Shown here: positions 1 to 11,040 of the stretch, one piece after another
Layout of the letters: each line of letters begins with the position of its first letter
How positions within the stretch are numbered: position 1 is the stretch's first letter
Assembly (NCBI GenBank): GCA_037389465.1
Contig: JAZARR010000238.1
Coordinates: 31,784-95,783 of the forward strand
Length of the DNA: 64,000 bases
Direction: 5' to 3'
From: Baylisascaris procyonis
Taxonomy: Eukaryota > Nematoda > Chromadorea > Rhabditida > Ascarididae
Program-made: the position numbers and the translations under genes
The notes under the pieces: model-generated
What the model saw: only the letters and a program-made list of their open reading frames with translations
Database searches by the model: none
Told to the model about the DNA's origin: nothing

Positions 1-225
1 GCGAGTAGTTCACAAAACATGATGATATTGCGGTGAATTCAACTTTTGTTGTGTGTCAACTGGATGCCTATAAGTGGCGAGTAGTTCACAAAGCATGATG
101 ATATTGCGGTGAATTCAACGGTTGTTTGTGTCAACTAGATGCCGATAAGTGGTGAGTAGTTCACAAAGCGTGATGATATTGCGGTGAATTCAACGGTTGT
201 TTGTGTCAACTAGACGCCTAAAGTG

Positions 226-301
226 GCGAGTAGTTATTTCATAAAGCACGATGATATTGCCTTGAATTGAACGGCTGTTCGTGTCAACTAGTGCCTATGT
301 G
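226..301 (+). repeat. Monomer class D (tatttcataaag type), example
   Basis: This class differs from the consensus in several linked ways: gtagttatttcataaagcacg replaces the normal gtagttcacaaaac start, gatattgcc often replaces gatattgcgg, the middle reads gaacggctgttcg, and the tail is actagtgcctatg. It is usually followed by a ttttgttttg-class monomer. Copies recur through 1-27.2 kb (for example near 760, 1285, 2110, 3010, 7513, 9617, 12778, 15328, 24187 and 27140). To the right only isolated copies remain near 30953, 46200 and 50845. It is a good marker for reading the higher-order repeats. Confidence 0.9.
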
Positions 302-377
302 GCGAGTAGTTCACAAAGCATGATGATATTGCGGTGATTTCAACTTTTGTTTTGTGTCAACTAGATGCCTATATGTG
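302..377 (+). repeat. Monomer class T (tttcaacttttgttttg type), example
   Basis: This 76-bp class has tttcaactttt or attcaactttt in place of attcaacgg, then gttttgtgtc, giving one extra base. The tail is commonly tatatgtgg, tatatttgg or tataagtgg. The extra base shifts any reading frame by one, one reason open frames do not run through the array. Many copies begin gagttgttcccaaagc or follow class D. Confidence 0.9.
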
Positions 378-452
378 GCGAGTAGTTCACAAGACATGAC
401 GATATTGCGGTGAATTGAACGGTTGTTAGTGCCAATAAAATACCTATAGGTG
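378..452 (+). repeat. Monomer class G (aagac...ttagtgccaataa type), example
   Basis: This class starts gttcacaagac, usually with ttgacg or ttgatg, carries gaattgaacggttgttag, and has the unusual tail gccaataaaatacctatagg instead of gtcaactagatgcc. The change from gaattc to gaattg removes the central palindrome and also the stop in one minus-strand frame. It typically sits between a class T monomer and a class C monomer. Confidence 0.88.
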
Positions 453-975
453 GCGAGTAGTTCACAAAACATGATGATATTGCGGTGAACTCAGCGGTTC
501 TTTGTGTGAACTAGACCCTCAAGTGGCGAGTAGTTCACAAAACATGATGATATTGCGGTGAATTCAACGGTTGTTTTGTGTCAACTAGATGCCTATAAGT
601 GGCGAGTTGTTCCAAAGCATGATGATATTGCGGTGATTTCAACGGTTGTTTGTGTCATCTGGATGCCTATAAGTGGCGAGTAGTTCACAAAACATGATGA
701 TATTGCGGTGAATTGAACGGTTGTTTGTGTCAACTAGATGCCTATAAGTGGCGCGTAGTTATTTCATAAAGCATGATGATATTGCGGTGAATTGAACGGC
801 TGTTCGTGTCAACTAGTGCCTATGTGGCGAGTAGTTCACAAAACGATGATATTGCGGTGATTTCAACTTTTGTTTTGTGTCAACTAGATGCCTATATGTG
901 GCGAGTAGTTCACAAGACTTGACGATATTGCGGTGAATTGAACGGTTGTTAGTGCCAATAAAGTACCTATAGGTG

Positions 976-1049
976 GCGAGTAGTTCACAAAACATGATGA
1001 TATTGCGGTGAACTCAGCGGTTCTTTGTGTGAACTAGACGCCTAAAGTG
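976..1049 (+). repeat. Monomer class C (actcagcggttctttgtgtgaac type), example
   Basis: This 74-bp class carries gaactcagcggttctttg, then tgtgaactagacgcctaaag. The change to gtgaacta makes a perfect 9-base inverted repeat with the tagttcaca at the start of the next monomer. Sub-variants include gcggatctttg, gcggctctttg, gaactgagcgg with gatctagacgcctcaag, and gatctcagcgg with gacggttaaagtatcg. Confidence 0.9.
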
Positions 1050-1063
1050 GCGAGTAGTTCACA
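1028..1063 (+). other. Two-part inverted repeat across a monomer junction (example)
   Basis: TGTGAACTA at 1028-1036 pairs perfectly with TAGTTCACA at 1055-1063. Inside it CGCC at 1039-1042 pairs with GGCG at 1049-1052 around the loop TAAAGT, leaving a 2x2 mismatch (GA opposite AG). The arms lie in the tail of one class C monomer and the head of the next. In the consensus the outer arm is tgtcaacta, one mismatch from perfect, and the inner pair shrinks to GCC/GGC. The arrangement therefore recurs at nearly every junction and is perfect only after class C. Whether it folds in DNA or in a transcript is unknown. Confidence 0.75.
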
Positions 1064-1725
1064 AAACATGATGATATTGCGGTGAATTCAACTTTTGTTG
1101 TGTGTCAACTGGATGCCTATAAGTGGCGAGTAGTTCACAAAGCATGATGATATTGCGGTGAATTCAACGGTTGTTTGTGTCAACTAGATGCCTATAAGTG
1201 GCGAGTAGTTCACAAAGCATGATGATATTGCGGTGAATTCAACGGTTGTTTGTGTCAACTAGACGCCTAAAGTGGCGAGTAGTTATTTCATAAAGCACGA
1301 TGATATTGCCTTGAATTGAACGGCTGTTCGTGTCAACTAGTGCCTATGTGGCGAGTTGTTCACAAAGCATGATGATATTGCGGTGATTTCAACTTTTGTT
1401 TTGTGTCAACTAGATGCCTATATGTGGCGAGTAGTTCACAAGACCTGATGATATTGCGGTGAATTGAACGGTTGTTAGTGCCAATAAAATACCTATAGGT
1501 GGCGAGTAGTTCACAAAACATGATGATATTGCGGTGAACTGAGCGGTTCTTTGTGTGATCTAGACCCCTCAAGTGGCGAGTAGTTCACAAAACATGATGA
1601 TATTGCGGTGAATTCAACGGTTGTTTTGTGTCAACTAGATGCCTATAAGTGGCGAGTTGTTCCAAAGCATGATGATATTGCGGTGATTTCAACGGTTGTT
1701 TGTGTCATCTGGATGTCTATAAGTG
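1050..1725 (+). repeat. 14-monomer higher-order repeat, copy 2, first nine monomers
   Basis: Nine monomers repeat the order of 1-675 with a few substitutions. Shared details include ttgttgtgtgtcaactgg in the first, class D in the fourth, a shortened gttgttccaaagc start in the ninth and the catctggatg tail. After 1725 the order switches to gttcgcaaaac, gactataacagg and gcggatct types, so the second copy is cut off by a recombination junction. Confidence 0.82.
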
Positions 1726-2101
1726 TCGAGTAGTTCGCAAAACATGATGATATTGCGGTGAATTCAACGGTTGTTTGTGTCAACTAGACGACTATAACAG
1801 GCGAGCAGTTCACAAAACATGATGATATTGCGGTGAACTCAGCGGATCTTTGTGTGAACTAGACGCCTAAAGTGGCGAGTAGTTCACAAAACATGATGAT
1901 ATTGCGGTGACTTCAACTTTTGTTTTGTGTCAATTAGATGCCTATAAGTGGCGAGTTGTTCCCAAAGCCTGATGATATTGCGGTGATTTCAACTTTTGTT
2001 TTGTGTCAACTAGATGCCTATATTTGGCGAGTAGTTCACAAGACTTGACGATATTGCGGTGAATTGAACGGTTGTTTGTGTCAACTAGATGCCTATAAGT
2101 G
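1726..2101 (+). repeat. Linking monomers between 14-mer unit and block A
   Basis: Five monomers here have the order gttcgcaaaac/gactataacag, gcggatct, caattagatgcc, gttcccaaagcctg and aagacttgacg. The first four match monomers 17-20 of block A, so this stretch is probably a fragment of another block A copy. Confidence 0.7.
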
Positions 2102-2552
2102 GCGCGTAGTTATTTCATAAAGCACGATGATATTGCCTTGAATTGAACGGCTGTTCGTGTCAACTAGTGCCTATGTGGCGAGTAGTTCACAAAACATGAT
2201 GATATTGCGGTGATTTCAACTTTTGTTTTGTGTCAACTAGATGCCTATATGTGGCGAGTAGTGAACAAGACTTGACGATATTGCGGTGAATTGAACGGTT
2301 GTTAGTGCCAATAAAGTACCTATAGGTGGCGAGTAGTTCACAAAACATGATGATATTGCTGTGATCTCAGCGGTTCTTTGTGTGAACTAGACGATTAAAG
2401 TATCGAGTACTTCACAAAACATGATGATATTGCGGTGAACTCAGCGGTTCTTTGTGTGAACTAGACGCCTAAAGTGGCGAGTACTTCACAAAACATGATG
2501 ATATTGCGGTGAATTCAACTTTTGTTGTGTGTCAACTGGATGCCTATAAGTG

Positions 2553-2627
2553 GCGAGTAGTTCACAAAACTTGATGATATTGTGGTGAATTCAACGGTTG
2601 TTTGTGTCAACTAGACGACTATAACAG
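2553..2627 (+). repeat. Monomer class M (gacgactataacagg tail), example
   Basis: This monomer reads aacttgatgatattgtgg and ends gacgactataacag, with ttgtgg replacing ttgcgg in the core. It is normally followed by a monomer beginning gcgagcagttc. The pair recurs across the whole window (for example 3375, 7195, 11262, 18542, 26895, 28095, 47527 with variation, 57543, 63388), so it is an old and widely spread neighbour pair. Confidence 0.85.
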
Positions 2628-2701
2628 GCGAGCAGTTCACAAAACATGATGATATTGCGGTGAACTCAGCGGTTCTTTGTGTGATCTAGACGCCTCAATT
2701 G

Positions 2702-2776
2702 GCGAGTAGTTCACAAAACATGATGATATTGCGGTGAATTCGACGATTGTTTCTGTCAATTAGATGCCTATAGGTG
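2702..2776 (+). repeat. Monomer class S (attcgacgattgtttctg type), example
   Basis: This class has gaattcgacgattgtttctg and then a gatgcctatagg or gatgcctatatg tail. It occurs sparsely in the first 12 kb and becomes common from 27.7 kb onward (for example near 27766, 28215, 31575, 33147, 33590, 33890). A derivative that lost three bases and reads ggtgtcgacg is found at six places from 38.4 kb on. Confidence 0.87.
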
Positions 2777-4055
2777 GCGAGTTGTTCCCAAAGCATGATG
2801 ATATTGCGGTGATTTCAACTTTTGTTTTGTGTCAACTAGATGCCTATATGTGGCGAGTAGTTCACAAGACTTGACGATATTGCGGTGAATTCAACGGTTG
2901 TTTGTGTCAACTAGATGCCGATAAGTGGTGCGTAGTTCACAAAGCGTGATGATATTGCGGTGAATTCAACGGTTCTTTGTGTCAACTAGACGCCTAAAGT
3001 GGCGAGTAGTTATTTCATAAAGCACGATGATATTGCCTTGAACTGAACGGCTGTTCGTGTCAACTAGTGCCTATGTGGCGAGTAGTTCACAAAACATGAT
3101 GATATTGCAGTGATTTCAACTTTTGTTTTGTGTCAACTAGATGCCTATAAGTGGCGAGTTGTTCCCAAAGCATGATGATATTGCGGTGATTTCAACTTTT
3201 GTTTTGTGTCAACTACATGCCTATATTTGGCGAGTAGTTCACAAGACTTGACGATATTGCGGTGAATTCAACGGTTGTTTGTGTCATCTGGATGTCTATA
3301 AGTGTCGAGTAGTTCGCAAAACATGATGATATTGTGGTGAATTCAACGGTTGTTTGTGTCAACTAGACGACTATAACAGGCGAGCAGTTCACAAAACATG
3401 ATGATATTGCGGTGAACTCAGCGGATCTTTGTGTGAACTAGACGCCTAAAGTGGCGAGTAGTTCACAAAACATGATGATATTGCGGTGAATTCAACTTTT
3501 GTTTTGTGTCAATTAGATGCCTATAAGTGGCGAGTTGTTCCCAAAGCCTGATGATATTGCGGTGATTTCAACTTTTGTTTTGTGTCAACTAGATGCCTAT
3601 ATTTGGCGAGTAGTTCAAAAACATGATGATATTGCGGTGAACTGAGCGGTTCTTTGTGTGATCTAGACGCCTCAAGTGGCGAGTAGTTCACAAAACATGA
3701 TGATATTGCGGTGAATTCAACGGTTGTTTTGTGTCATCTGGATGTCTATAAGTGGCGAGTAGTTCACAAAACTTGATGATATTGCGGTGAATTCTACAGT
3801 TGTTTTGTGTCATCTGGATGTCTGTAAGTGTCGAGTAGTTCGCAAGACTTGATGATATTGCGGTGAATTGAACGGCTGTTAGTGTCAATAAGATGCCTAT
3901 AGGTGGCGAGTAGTTCACAAAACATGATGATATTGCGGTGAACTCAGCGGCTCTTTGTGTGAACTAGACGCCTAAAGTGGCGAGTAGTTAACAAAACATG
4001 ATGATATTGCGGTGATTTCAACTTTTGTTTTGTGTCAACTAGATGCCTATATGTG

Positions 4056-4880
4056 GCGAGTAGTTCACAAGACTTGATGATATTGCGGTGAATTGAACGG
4101 TTGTTTGTGTCAATAAAGTGCCTATAGGTGGCGAGTAGTTCACAAAACATGATGATATTGCGGTGAACTCAGCGGTTCTTTGTGTGAACTAGACGCCTAA
4201 AGTGGCGAGTAGTTCACAAAACATGATGATATTGCGGTGAATTCAACTTTTGTTGTGTGTCAACTAGATGCCTATAAGTGGCGAGTAGTTCACAAAGCAT
4301 GATGATATTGCGGTGAATTCAACGGTTGTTTGTGTCAACTAGATGCCTATAAGTGGCGAGTAGTTCACAAAGCATGATGATATTGCGGTGAATTCAACGG
4401 TTGTTTGTGTCAACTAGATGCCTATAAGTGGCGAGTAGTTCACAAAACATGATGATATTGCGGTGAATTCAACGGTTGTTTGTGTCAACTAGACGCCTAT
4501 AAGTGGCGAGTAGTTCACAAAACATGATGATATTGCGGTGAACTCAGCGGATCTTTGTGTGAACTAGACGCCTAAAGTGGCGAGTAGTTCACAAAACATG
4601 ATGATATTGCGGTGAATTCAACTTTTGTTTTGTGTCAACTAGATGCCTATAAGTGGCGAGTTGTTCCCAAAGCATGATGATATTGCGGTGATTTCAACTT
4701 TTGTTTTGTGTCAACTAGATGCCTATATTTGGCGAGTAGTTCACAAGACTTGACGATATTGCGGTGAATTGAACGGTTGTTTGTGCCAATAAAGTACCTA
4801 TAGGTGGCGAGTAGTTCACAAAACATGATGATATTGCGGTGATCTCAGCGGTTCTTTGTGTGAACTAGACGATTAAAGTA
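4056..4880 (+). repeat. Linking monomers, mixed classes (11 copies)
   Basis: Eleven monomers join block A to the 2.1-kb repeats. The part 4346-4496 is close to the consensus; the end (gatctcagcgg, gacgattaaagtatcg) matches the last monomer of the following higher-order repeat. No non-satellite sequence is present. Confidence 0.75.
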
Positions 4881-6980
4881 TCGAGTACTTCACAAAACAT
4901 GATGATATTGCGGTGAACTCAGCGGTTCTTTGTGTCAACTAGACGCCTAAAGTGGCGAGTACTTCACAAAACATGATGATATTGCGGTGAATTCAACTTT
5001 TGTTTTGTGTCAACTAGATGCCTATAAGTGGCGAGTAGTTCACAAAACTTGATGATATTGCGGTGAATTCAACGGTTGTTTGTGTCAACTAGACGACTAT
5101 AACAGGCGAGTAGTTCACAAAACATGATGATATTGCGGTGCACTCAGCGGTTCTTTGTGTGATCTAGACGCCTCAAGTGGCGAGTAGTTCACAAAACATG
5201 ATGATATTGCGGTGAATTCGACGGTTGTTTCTGTCAACTAGATGCCTATAGGTGGCGAGTAGTTCACAAAGCATGATGATATTGCGGTGATTTCAACTTT
5301 TGTTTTGTGTCAACTAGATGCCTATAAGTGGCGAGTAGTTCACAAAGCATGATGATATTGCGGTGAATTCAACGGTTGTTTGTGTCAACTAGACGCCTAA
5401 AGTGGCGAGTAGTTATTTCATAAAGCACGATGATATTGCGGTGAATTGGACGGTTGTTCGTGTCAACTAGTGCCTATGTGGCGAGTAGTTCACAAAACAT
5501 GATGATATTGCGGTGATTTCAACTTTTGTTTTGTGTCAACTAGATGCCTATAAGTGGCGAGTTGTTCCCAAAGCATGATGATATTGCGGTGATTTCAACT
5601 TTTGTTTTGTGTCAACTAGATGCCTATATGTGGCGAGTAGTTCACAAGACATGATGATATTGCGGTGAATTGAACGGTTGTTAGTGCCAATAAATACCTA
5701 TAGTGGCGAGTAGTTCACAAAACATGATGATATTGCGGTGATCTCAGCGGTTCTTTGTGTGAACTAGACTCCTAAAGTGGCGAGTACTTCACAAAACATG
5801 ATGATATTGCGGTGAATTCAACTTTTGTTTTGTGTCAACTAGATGCCTATAAGTGGCGAGTAGTTCACAAAGCATGATGATATTGCGGTGAATTCAACGG
5901 TTGTTTGTGTCAACTAGACGCCTAAAGTGGCGAGTAGTTCACAAAACATGATGATATTGCGGTGAATTCAACGGTTGTTTGTGTCATCTAGATGCCTATA
6001 AGTGGCGAGTAGTTCACAAAACATGATGATATTGCGGTGAATTCAACGGTTCTTTGTGTGAACTAGACGCCTAAAGTGGCGAGTAGTTCACAAAACATGA
6101 TGATATTGCGGTGAATTCAACTTTTGTTTTGTGTCAACTAGATGCCTATAGGTGGCGAGTAGTTCACAAAACATGATGATATTGCGGTGAATTCAACTTT
6201 TGTTTTGTGTCAACTAGATGCCTATATTTGGCGAGTAGTTCAAAAACATGATTATATTGCGGTGAACTGAGCGGTTCTTTGTGTGATCTAGACGCCTCAA
6301 GTGGCGAGTACTTCACAAAACATGATGATATTGCTGTGAATTCAACTTTTGTTTTGTGTCAACTAGATGCCTATATTTGGCGAGTAGTTCACAAGACTTG
6401 ATGATATTGCGGTGAATTGAACGGTTGTTTGTGTCAACTAGATGCCTATAAGTGGCGCGTAGTTATTTCATAAAGCATGATGATATTGCGGTGAATCAAC
6501 GGTTGTTTGTGTCAACTAGATGCCTATGTGGCGAGTAGTTCACAAAACATGATGATATTGCGGTGATTTCAACTTTTGTTTTGTGTCAACTAGATGCCTA
6601 TATTTGGCGAGTAGTTCACAAGACTTGACGATATTGCGGTGAATTGAACGGTTGTTTGTGTCAACTAGATGCCGATAAGTGGCGCGTAGTTATTTCATAA
6701 AGCACGATGATATTGCCTTGAATTGAACGGCTGTTCGTGTCAACTAGTGCCTATGTGGCGAGTAGTTCACAAAACGATGATATTGCGGTGATTTCAACTT
6801 TTGTTTTGTGTCAACTAGATGCCTATATGTGGCGAGTAGTTCACAAGACTTGACGATATTGCGGTGAATTGAACGGTTGTTAGTGCCAATAAAATACCTA
6901 TAGGTGGCGAGTAGTTCACAAAACATGATGATATTGCTGTGATCTCAGCGGTTCTTTGTGTGAACTAGACGCTTAAAGTA
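4881..6980 (+). repeat. 28-monomer higher-order repeat (~2.1 kb), copy 1
   Basis: The anchor is tatcgagtacttc, found at 4879, 6979, 9084 and 11039. I read 28 monomers in this copy. Class D is at positions 8, 22 and 25, gaactgagcgg after gttcaaaaac at position 19, and ctgtgatctcagcgg with gacgcttaaagta at position 28. Confidence 0.83.
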
Positions 6981-9085
6981 TCGAGTACTTCACAAAACAT
7001 GATGATATTGCGGTGAACTCAGCGGTTCTTTGTGTCAACTAGACGCCTAAAGTGGCGAGTAGTTCACAAAGCATGATGATATTGCGGTGAATTAAACATT
7101 TGTTGTGTGTCAACTGGATGCCTATAAGTGGCGAGTAGTTCACAAAACTTGATGATATTGTGGTGAATTCAACGGTTGTTTGTGTCAACTAGACGACTAT
7201 AACAGGCGAGCAGTTCACAAAACATGATGATATTGCGGTGAACTCAGCGGTTCTTTGTGTGAACTAGACGCCTCAATTGGCGAGTAGTTCACAAAACATG
7301 ATGATATTGCGGTGAATTCGACGATTGTTTCTGTCAATTAGATGCCTATAGGTGGCGAGTTGTTCCCAAAGCATGATGATATTGCGGTGATTTCAACTTT
7401 TGTTTTGTGTCAACTAGATGCCTATAAGTGGCGAGTAGTTCACAAAGCGTGATGATATTGCGGTGAATTCAACGGTTGTTTGTGTCAACTAGACGCCTAA
7501 AGTGGCGAGTAGTTATTTCATAAAGCACGATGATATTGCCTTGAATTGAACGGCTGTTCGTGTCAACTAGTGCCTATGTGGCGAGTAGTTCACAAAACAT
7601 GATGATATTGCAGTGATTTCAACTTTTGTTTTGTGTCAACTAGATGCCTATAAGTGGCGAGTTGTTCCCAAAGCATGATGATATTGCGGTGATTTCAACT
7701 TTTGTTTTGTGTCAACTAGATGCCTATATGTGGCGAGTAGTTCACAAGACCTGATGATATTGCGGTGAATTGAACGGTTGTTAGTGTCAATAAAATACCT
7801 CTAGGTGGCGAGTAGTTCACAAAACATGATGATATTGCGGTGATCTCAGCGGTTCTTTGTGTGAACTAGACTCCTAAAGTGGCGAGTAGTTCACAAAACA
7901 TGATGATATTGCGGTGAATTCAACTTTTGTTTTGTGTCAACTAGATGCCTATAAGTGGCGAGTAGTTCACAAAGCATGATGATATTGCGGTGAATTCAAC
8001 GGTTGTTTGTGTCAACTAGACGCCTAAAGTGGCGAGTAGATCGTTCACAAAACATGATGATATTGCGGTGAATTCAACGGTTGTTTGTGTCATCTAGATG
8101 CCTATAAGTGGCGAGTAGTTCACAAAACATGATGATATTGCGGTGAATTCAACGGTTCTTTGTGTGAACTAGACGCCTAAAGTGGCGAGTAGTTCACAAA
8201 ACATGATGATATTGCGGTGAATTCAACTTTTGTTTTGTGTCAACTAGATGCCTATAGGTGGCGAGTAGTTCACAAAGCATGATGATATTGCGGTGATTTC
8301 AACTTTTGTTTTGTGTCAACTAGATGCCTATATTTGGCGAGTAGTTCAAAAACATGATGATATTGCGGTGAACTGAGCGGTTCTTTGTGTGATCTAGACC
8401 CTCAAGTGGCGAGTAGTTCACAAAACATGATGATATTGCGGTGATTTCAACTTTTGTTTTGTGTCAACTAGATGCCTATATTTGGCGAGTAGTTCACAAG
8501 ACTTGATGATATTGCGGTGAATTCAACGGTTGTTTGTGTCAACTAGATGCCTATAAGTGGCGCGTAGTTATTTCACAAAGCATGATGATATTGCGGTGAA
8601 TCGAACGGTTGTTTGTGTCAACTAGTGCCTATGTGGCGAGTAGTTCACAAAACATGATGATATTGCGGTGATTTCAACTTTTGTTTTGTGTCAACTAGAT
8701 GCCTATATTTGGCGAGTAGTTCACAAGACTTGATGATATTGCGGTGAATTGAACGGTTGTTTGTGTCAACTAGATGCCTATAAGTGGCGCGTAGTTATTT
8801 CATAAAGCATGATGATATTGCGGTGAATTGAAGGGCTGTTCGTGTCAACTAGTGCCTATGTGGCGAGTAGTTCACAAAACGATGATATTGCGGTGATTTC
8901 AACTTTTGTTTTGTGTCAACTAGATGCCTATATGTGGCGAGTAGTTCACAAGACTTGACGATATTGCGGTGAATTGAACGGTTGTTAGTGCCAATAAAAT
9001 ACCTATAGGTGGCGAGTAGTTCACAAAACATGATGATATTGCGGTGATCTCAGCGGTTCTTTGTGTGAACTAGACGGTTAAAGTA
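6981..9085 (+). repeat. 28-monomer higher-order repeat (~2.1 kb), copy 2
   Basis: This copy has the same 28-position order as 4881-6980. Differences include agatcgttcac in monomer 15 (near 8036), acctctagg in monomer 11 and gaccctcaag in monomer 19. A minus-strand open frame of 60 codons at 6744-6926 recurs exactly one period later at 8849-9031, which fits duplication rather than coding. Confidence 0.84.
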
Positions 9086-11040
9086 TCGAGTACTTCACAA
9101 AACATGATGATATTGCGGTGAACTCAGCGGTTCTTTGTGTCAACTAGACGCCTAAAGTGGCGAGTAGTTCACAAAACATGATGATATTGCGGTGAATTCA
9201 ACTTTTGTTTTGTGTCAACTAGATGCCTATAAGTGGCGAGTAGTTCACAAAACTTGATGATATTGCGGTGAATTCAACGGTTGTTTGTGTCAACTAGACG
9301 ACTATAACAGGCGAGTAGTTCACAAAACATGATGATATTGCGGTGAACTCAGCGGTTCTTTGTGTGATCTAGACGCCTCAATTGGCGAGTAGTTCACAAA
9401 ACATGATGATATTGCGGTGAATTCGACGATTGTTTCTGTCAATTAGATGCCTATAGGTGGCGAGTAGTTCACAAAGCATGATGATATTGCGGTGATTTCA
9501 ACTTTTGTTTTGTGTCAACTAGATGCCTATAAGTGGCGAGTAGTTCACAAAGCATGATGATATTGCGGTGAATTCAACGGTTGTTTGTGTCAACTAGACG
9601 CCTAAAGTGGCGAGTAGTTATTTCACAAAGCACGATGATATTGCCTTGAATTGAACGGCTGTTCGTGTCAACTAGTGCCTATGTGGCGAGTAGTTCACAA
9701 AACATGATGATATTGCGGTGATTTCAACTTTTGTTTTGTGTCAACTAGATGCCTATAAGTGGCGAGTTGTTCACAAAGCATGATGATATTGCGGTGATTT
9801 CAACTTTTGTTTTGTGTCAACTAGATGCCTATATGTGGCGAGTAGTTCACAAGACCTGATGATATTGCGGTGAATTGAACGGTTGTTAGTGTCAATAAAA
9901 TACCTATAGGTGGCGAGTAGTTCACAAAACATGATGATATTGCGGTGATCTCAGCGGTTCTTTGTGTGAACTAGACTCCTAAAGTGGCGAGTAGTTCACA
10001 AAACATGATGATATTGCGGTGAATTCAACTTTTGTTTTGTGTCAACTAGATGCCTATAAGTGGCGAGTAGTTCACAAAGCATGATGATATTGCGGTGAAT
10101 TCAACGGTTGTTTGTGTCAACTAGACGCCTAAAGTGGCGAGTAGATCGTTCACAAAACATGATGATATTGCGGTGAATTCAACGGTTGTTTGTGTCATCT
10201 AGATGCCTATAAGTGTCGAGTAGTTCACAAAACATGATGATATTGCGGTGAATTCAACGGATCTTTGTGTGAACTAGACGCCTAAAGTGGCGAGTAGTTC
10301 ACAAAACATGATGATATTGCGGTGAATTCAACTTTTGTTTTGTGTCAACTAGATGCCTATAGGTGGCGAGTAGTTCCCAAAGCATGATGATATTGCGGTG
10401 ATTTCAACTTTTGTTTTGTGTCAACTAGATGCCTATATTTGGCGAGTAGTTCAAAAACATGATGATATTGCGGTGAACTGAGCGGTTCTTTGTGTGAACT
10501 AGACCCTCAAGTGGCGAGTAGTTCACAAAACATGATGATATTGCGGTGATTTCAACGGTTGTTTTGTGTCAACTAGATGCCTATAAGTGGCGAGTAGTTC
10601 ACAAAGCATGATGATATTGCGGTGATTTCAACTTTTGTTTTGTGTCAACTAGATGCCTATATTTGGCGAGTAGTTCACAAGACTTGACGATATTGCGGTG
10701 AATTGAACGGTTGTTTGTGTCAACTAGATGCCGATAAGTGGCGCGTAGTTATTTCATAAAGCACGATGATATTGCCTTGAATCGAACGGCTGTTCGTGTC
10801 AACTAGTGCCTATGTGGCGAGTAGTTCACAAAACACGATGATATTGCGGTGATTTCAACTTTTGTTTTGTGTCAACTAGATGCCTATATGTGGCGAGTAG
10901 TGAACAAGACTTGACGATATTGCGGTGAATTGAACGGTTGTTAGTGCCAATAAGGTACCTATAGGTGGCGAGTAGTTCACAAACATGATGATATTGCTGT
11001 GATCTCAGCGGTTCTTTGTGTGAACTAGACGCTTAAAGTA
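9086..11040 (+). repeat. 26-monomer version of the 2.1-kb higher-order repeat, copy 3
   Basis: This copy follows copy 2 through its first nineteen monomers, including agatcgttcac near 10140. It then has seven more monomers, so it is two monomers short (1955 bp). Its last four monomers are also the first four of block A copy 2, so the two repeat families share material at this junction. Confidence 0.8.

Larger units (their letters stand above)
1..1049 (+). repeat. 14-monomer higher-order repeat, copy 1
   Basis: I count fourteen monomers with boundaries at 1, 77, 152, 226, 302, 378, 453, 526, 602, 676, 751, 827, 901 and 976. The order includes class D at 226 and 751, class T at 302 and 827, class G at 378 and 901, and class C at 453 and 976. 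The unit restarts at 1050 with the same variants, giving a period of 1049 bp. Confidence 0.85.
2102..4055 (+). repeat. Block A, copy 1 (26 monomers)
   Basis: Twenty-six monomers run from a class D copy with a gcgcgtag start to a monomer beginning gttaacaaaac. Distinctive members are gtagtgaacaagac (2256-2270), ttgctgtgatctcagcgg followed by tatcgagtacttc, the ttgtgg/gactataacag pair twice, gaattctacagttg (near 3789) and gcggctctttg. The same ordered set occurs at 10741-12693, and monomers 10-26 occur at 17955-19229. Confidence 0.88.

Noticed and set aside
813..995. Minus-strand open frames of 60-101 codons with a 25-residue periodic peptide, several identical (813, 6744, 8849, 24694; 15835 near-identical)
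   Set aside because: They are chance openings in a 75-bp repeat. The consensus has stops in every frame, single-base length changes shift frames, and the identical copies sit at higher-order repeat periods. No start context, promoter or conservation of a frame supports coding.
2379..2415. Repeated gttaaagtatcgagtacttc as a possible regulatory palindrome
   Set aside because: It contains GTACTT-type symmetry (gagtactt, near-palindromic) but occurs only as one class C variant and tracks higher-order repeat positions; nothing points to a promoter or operator.
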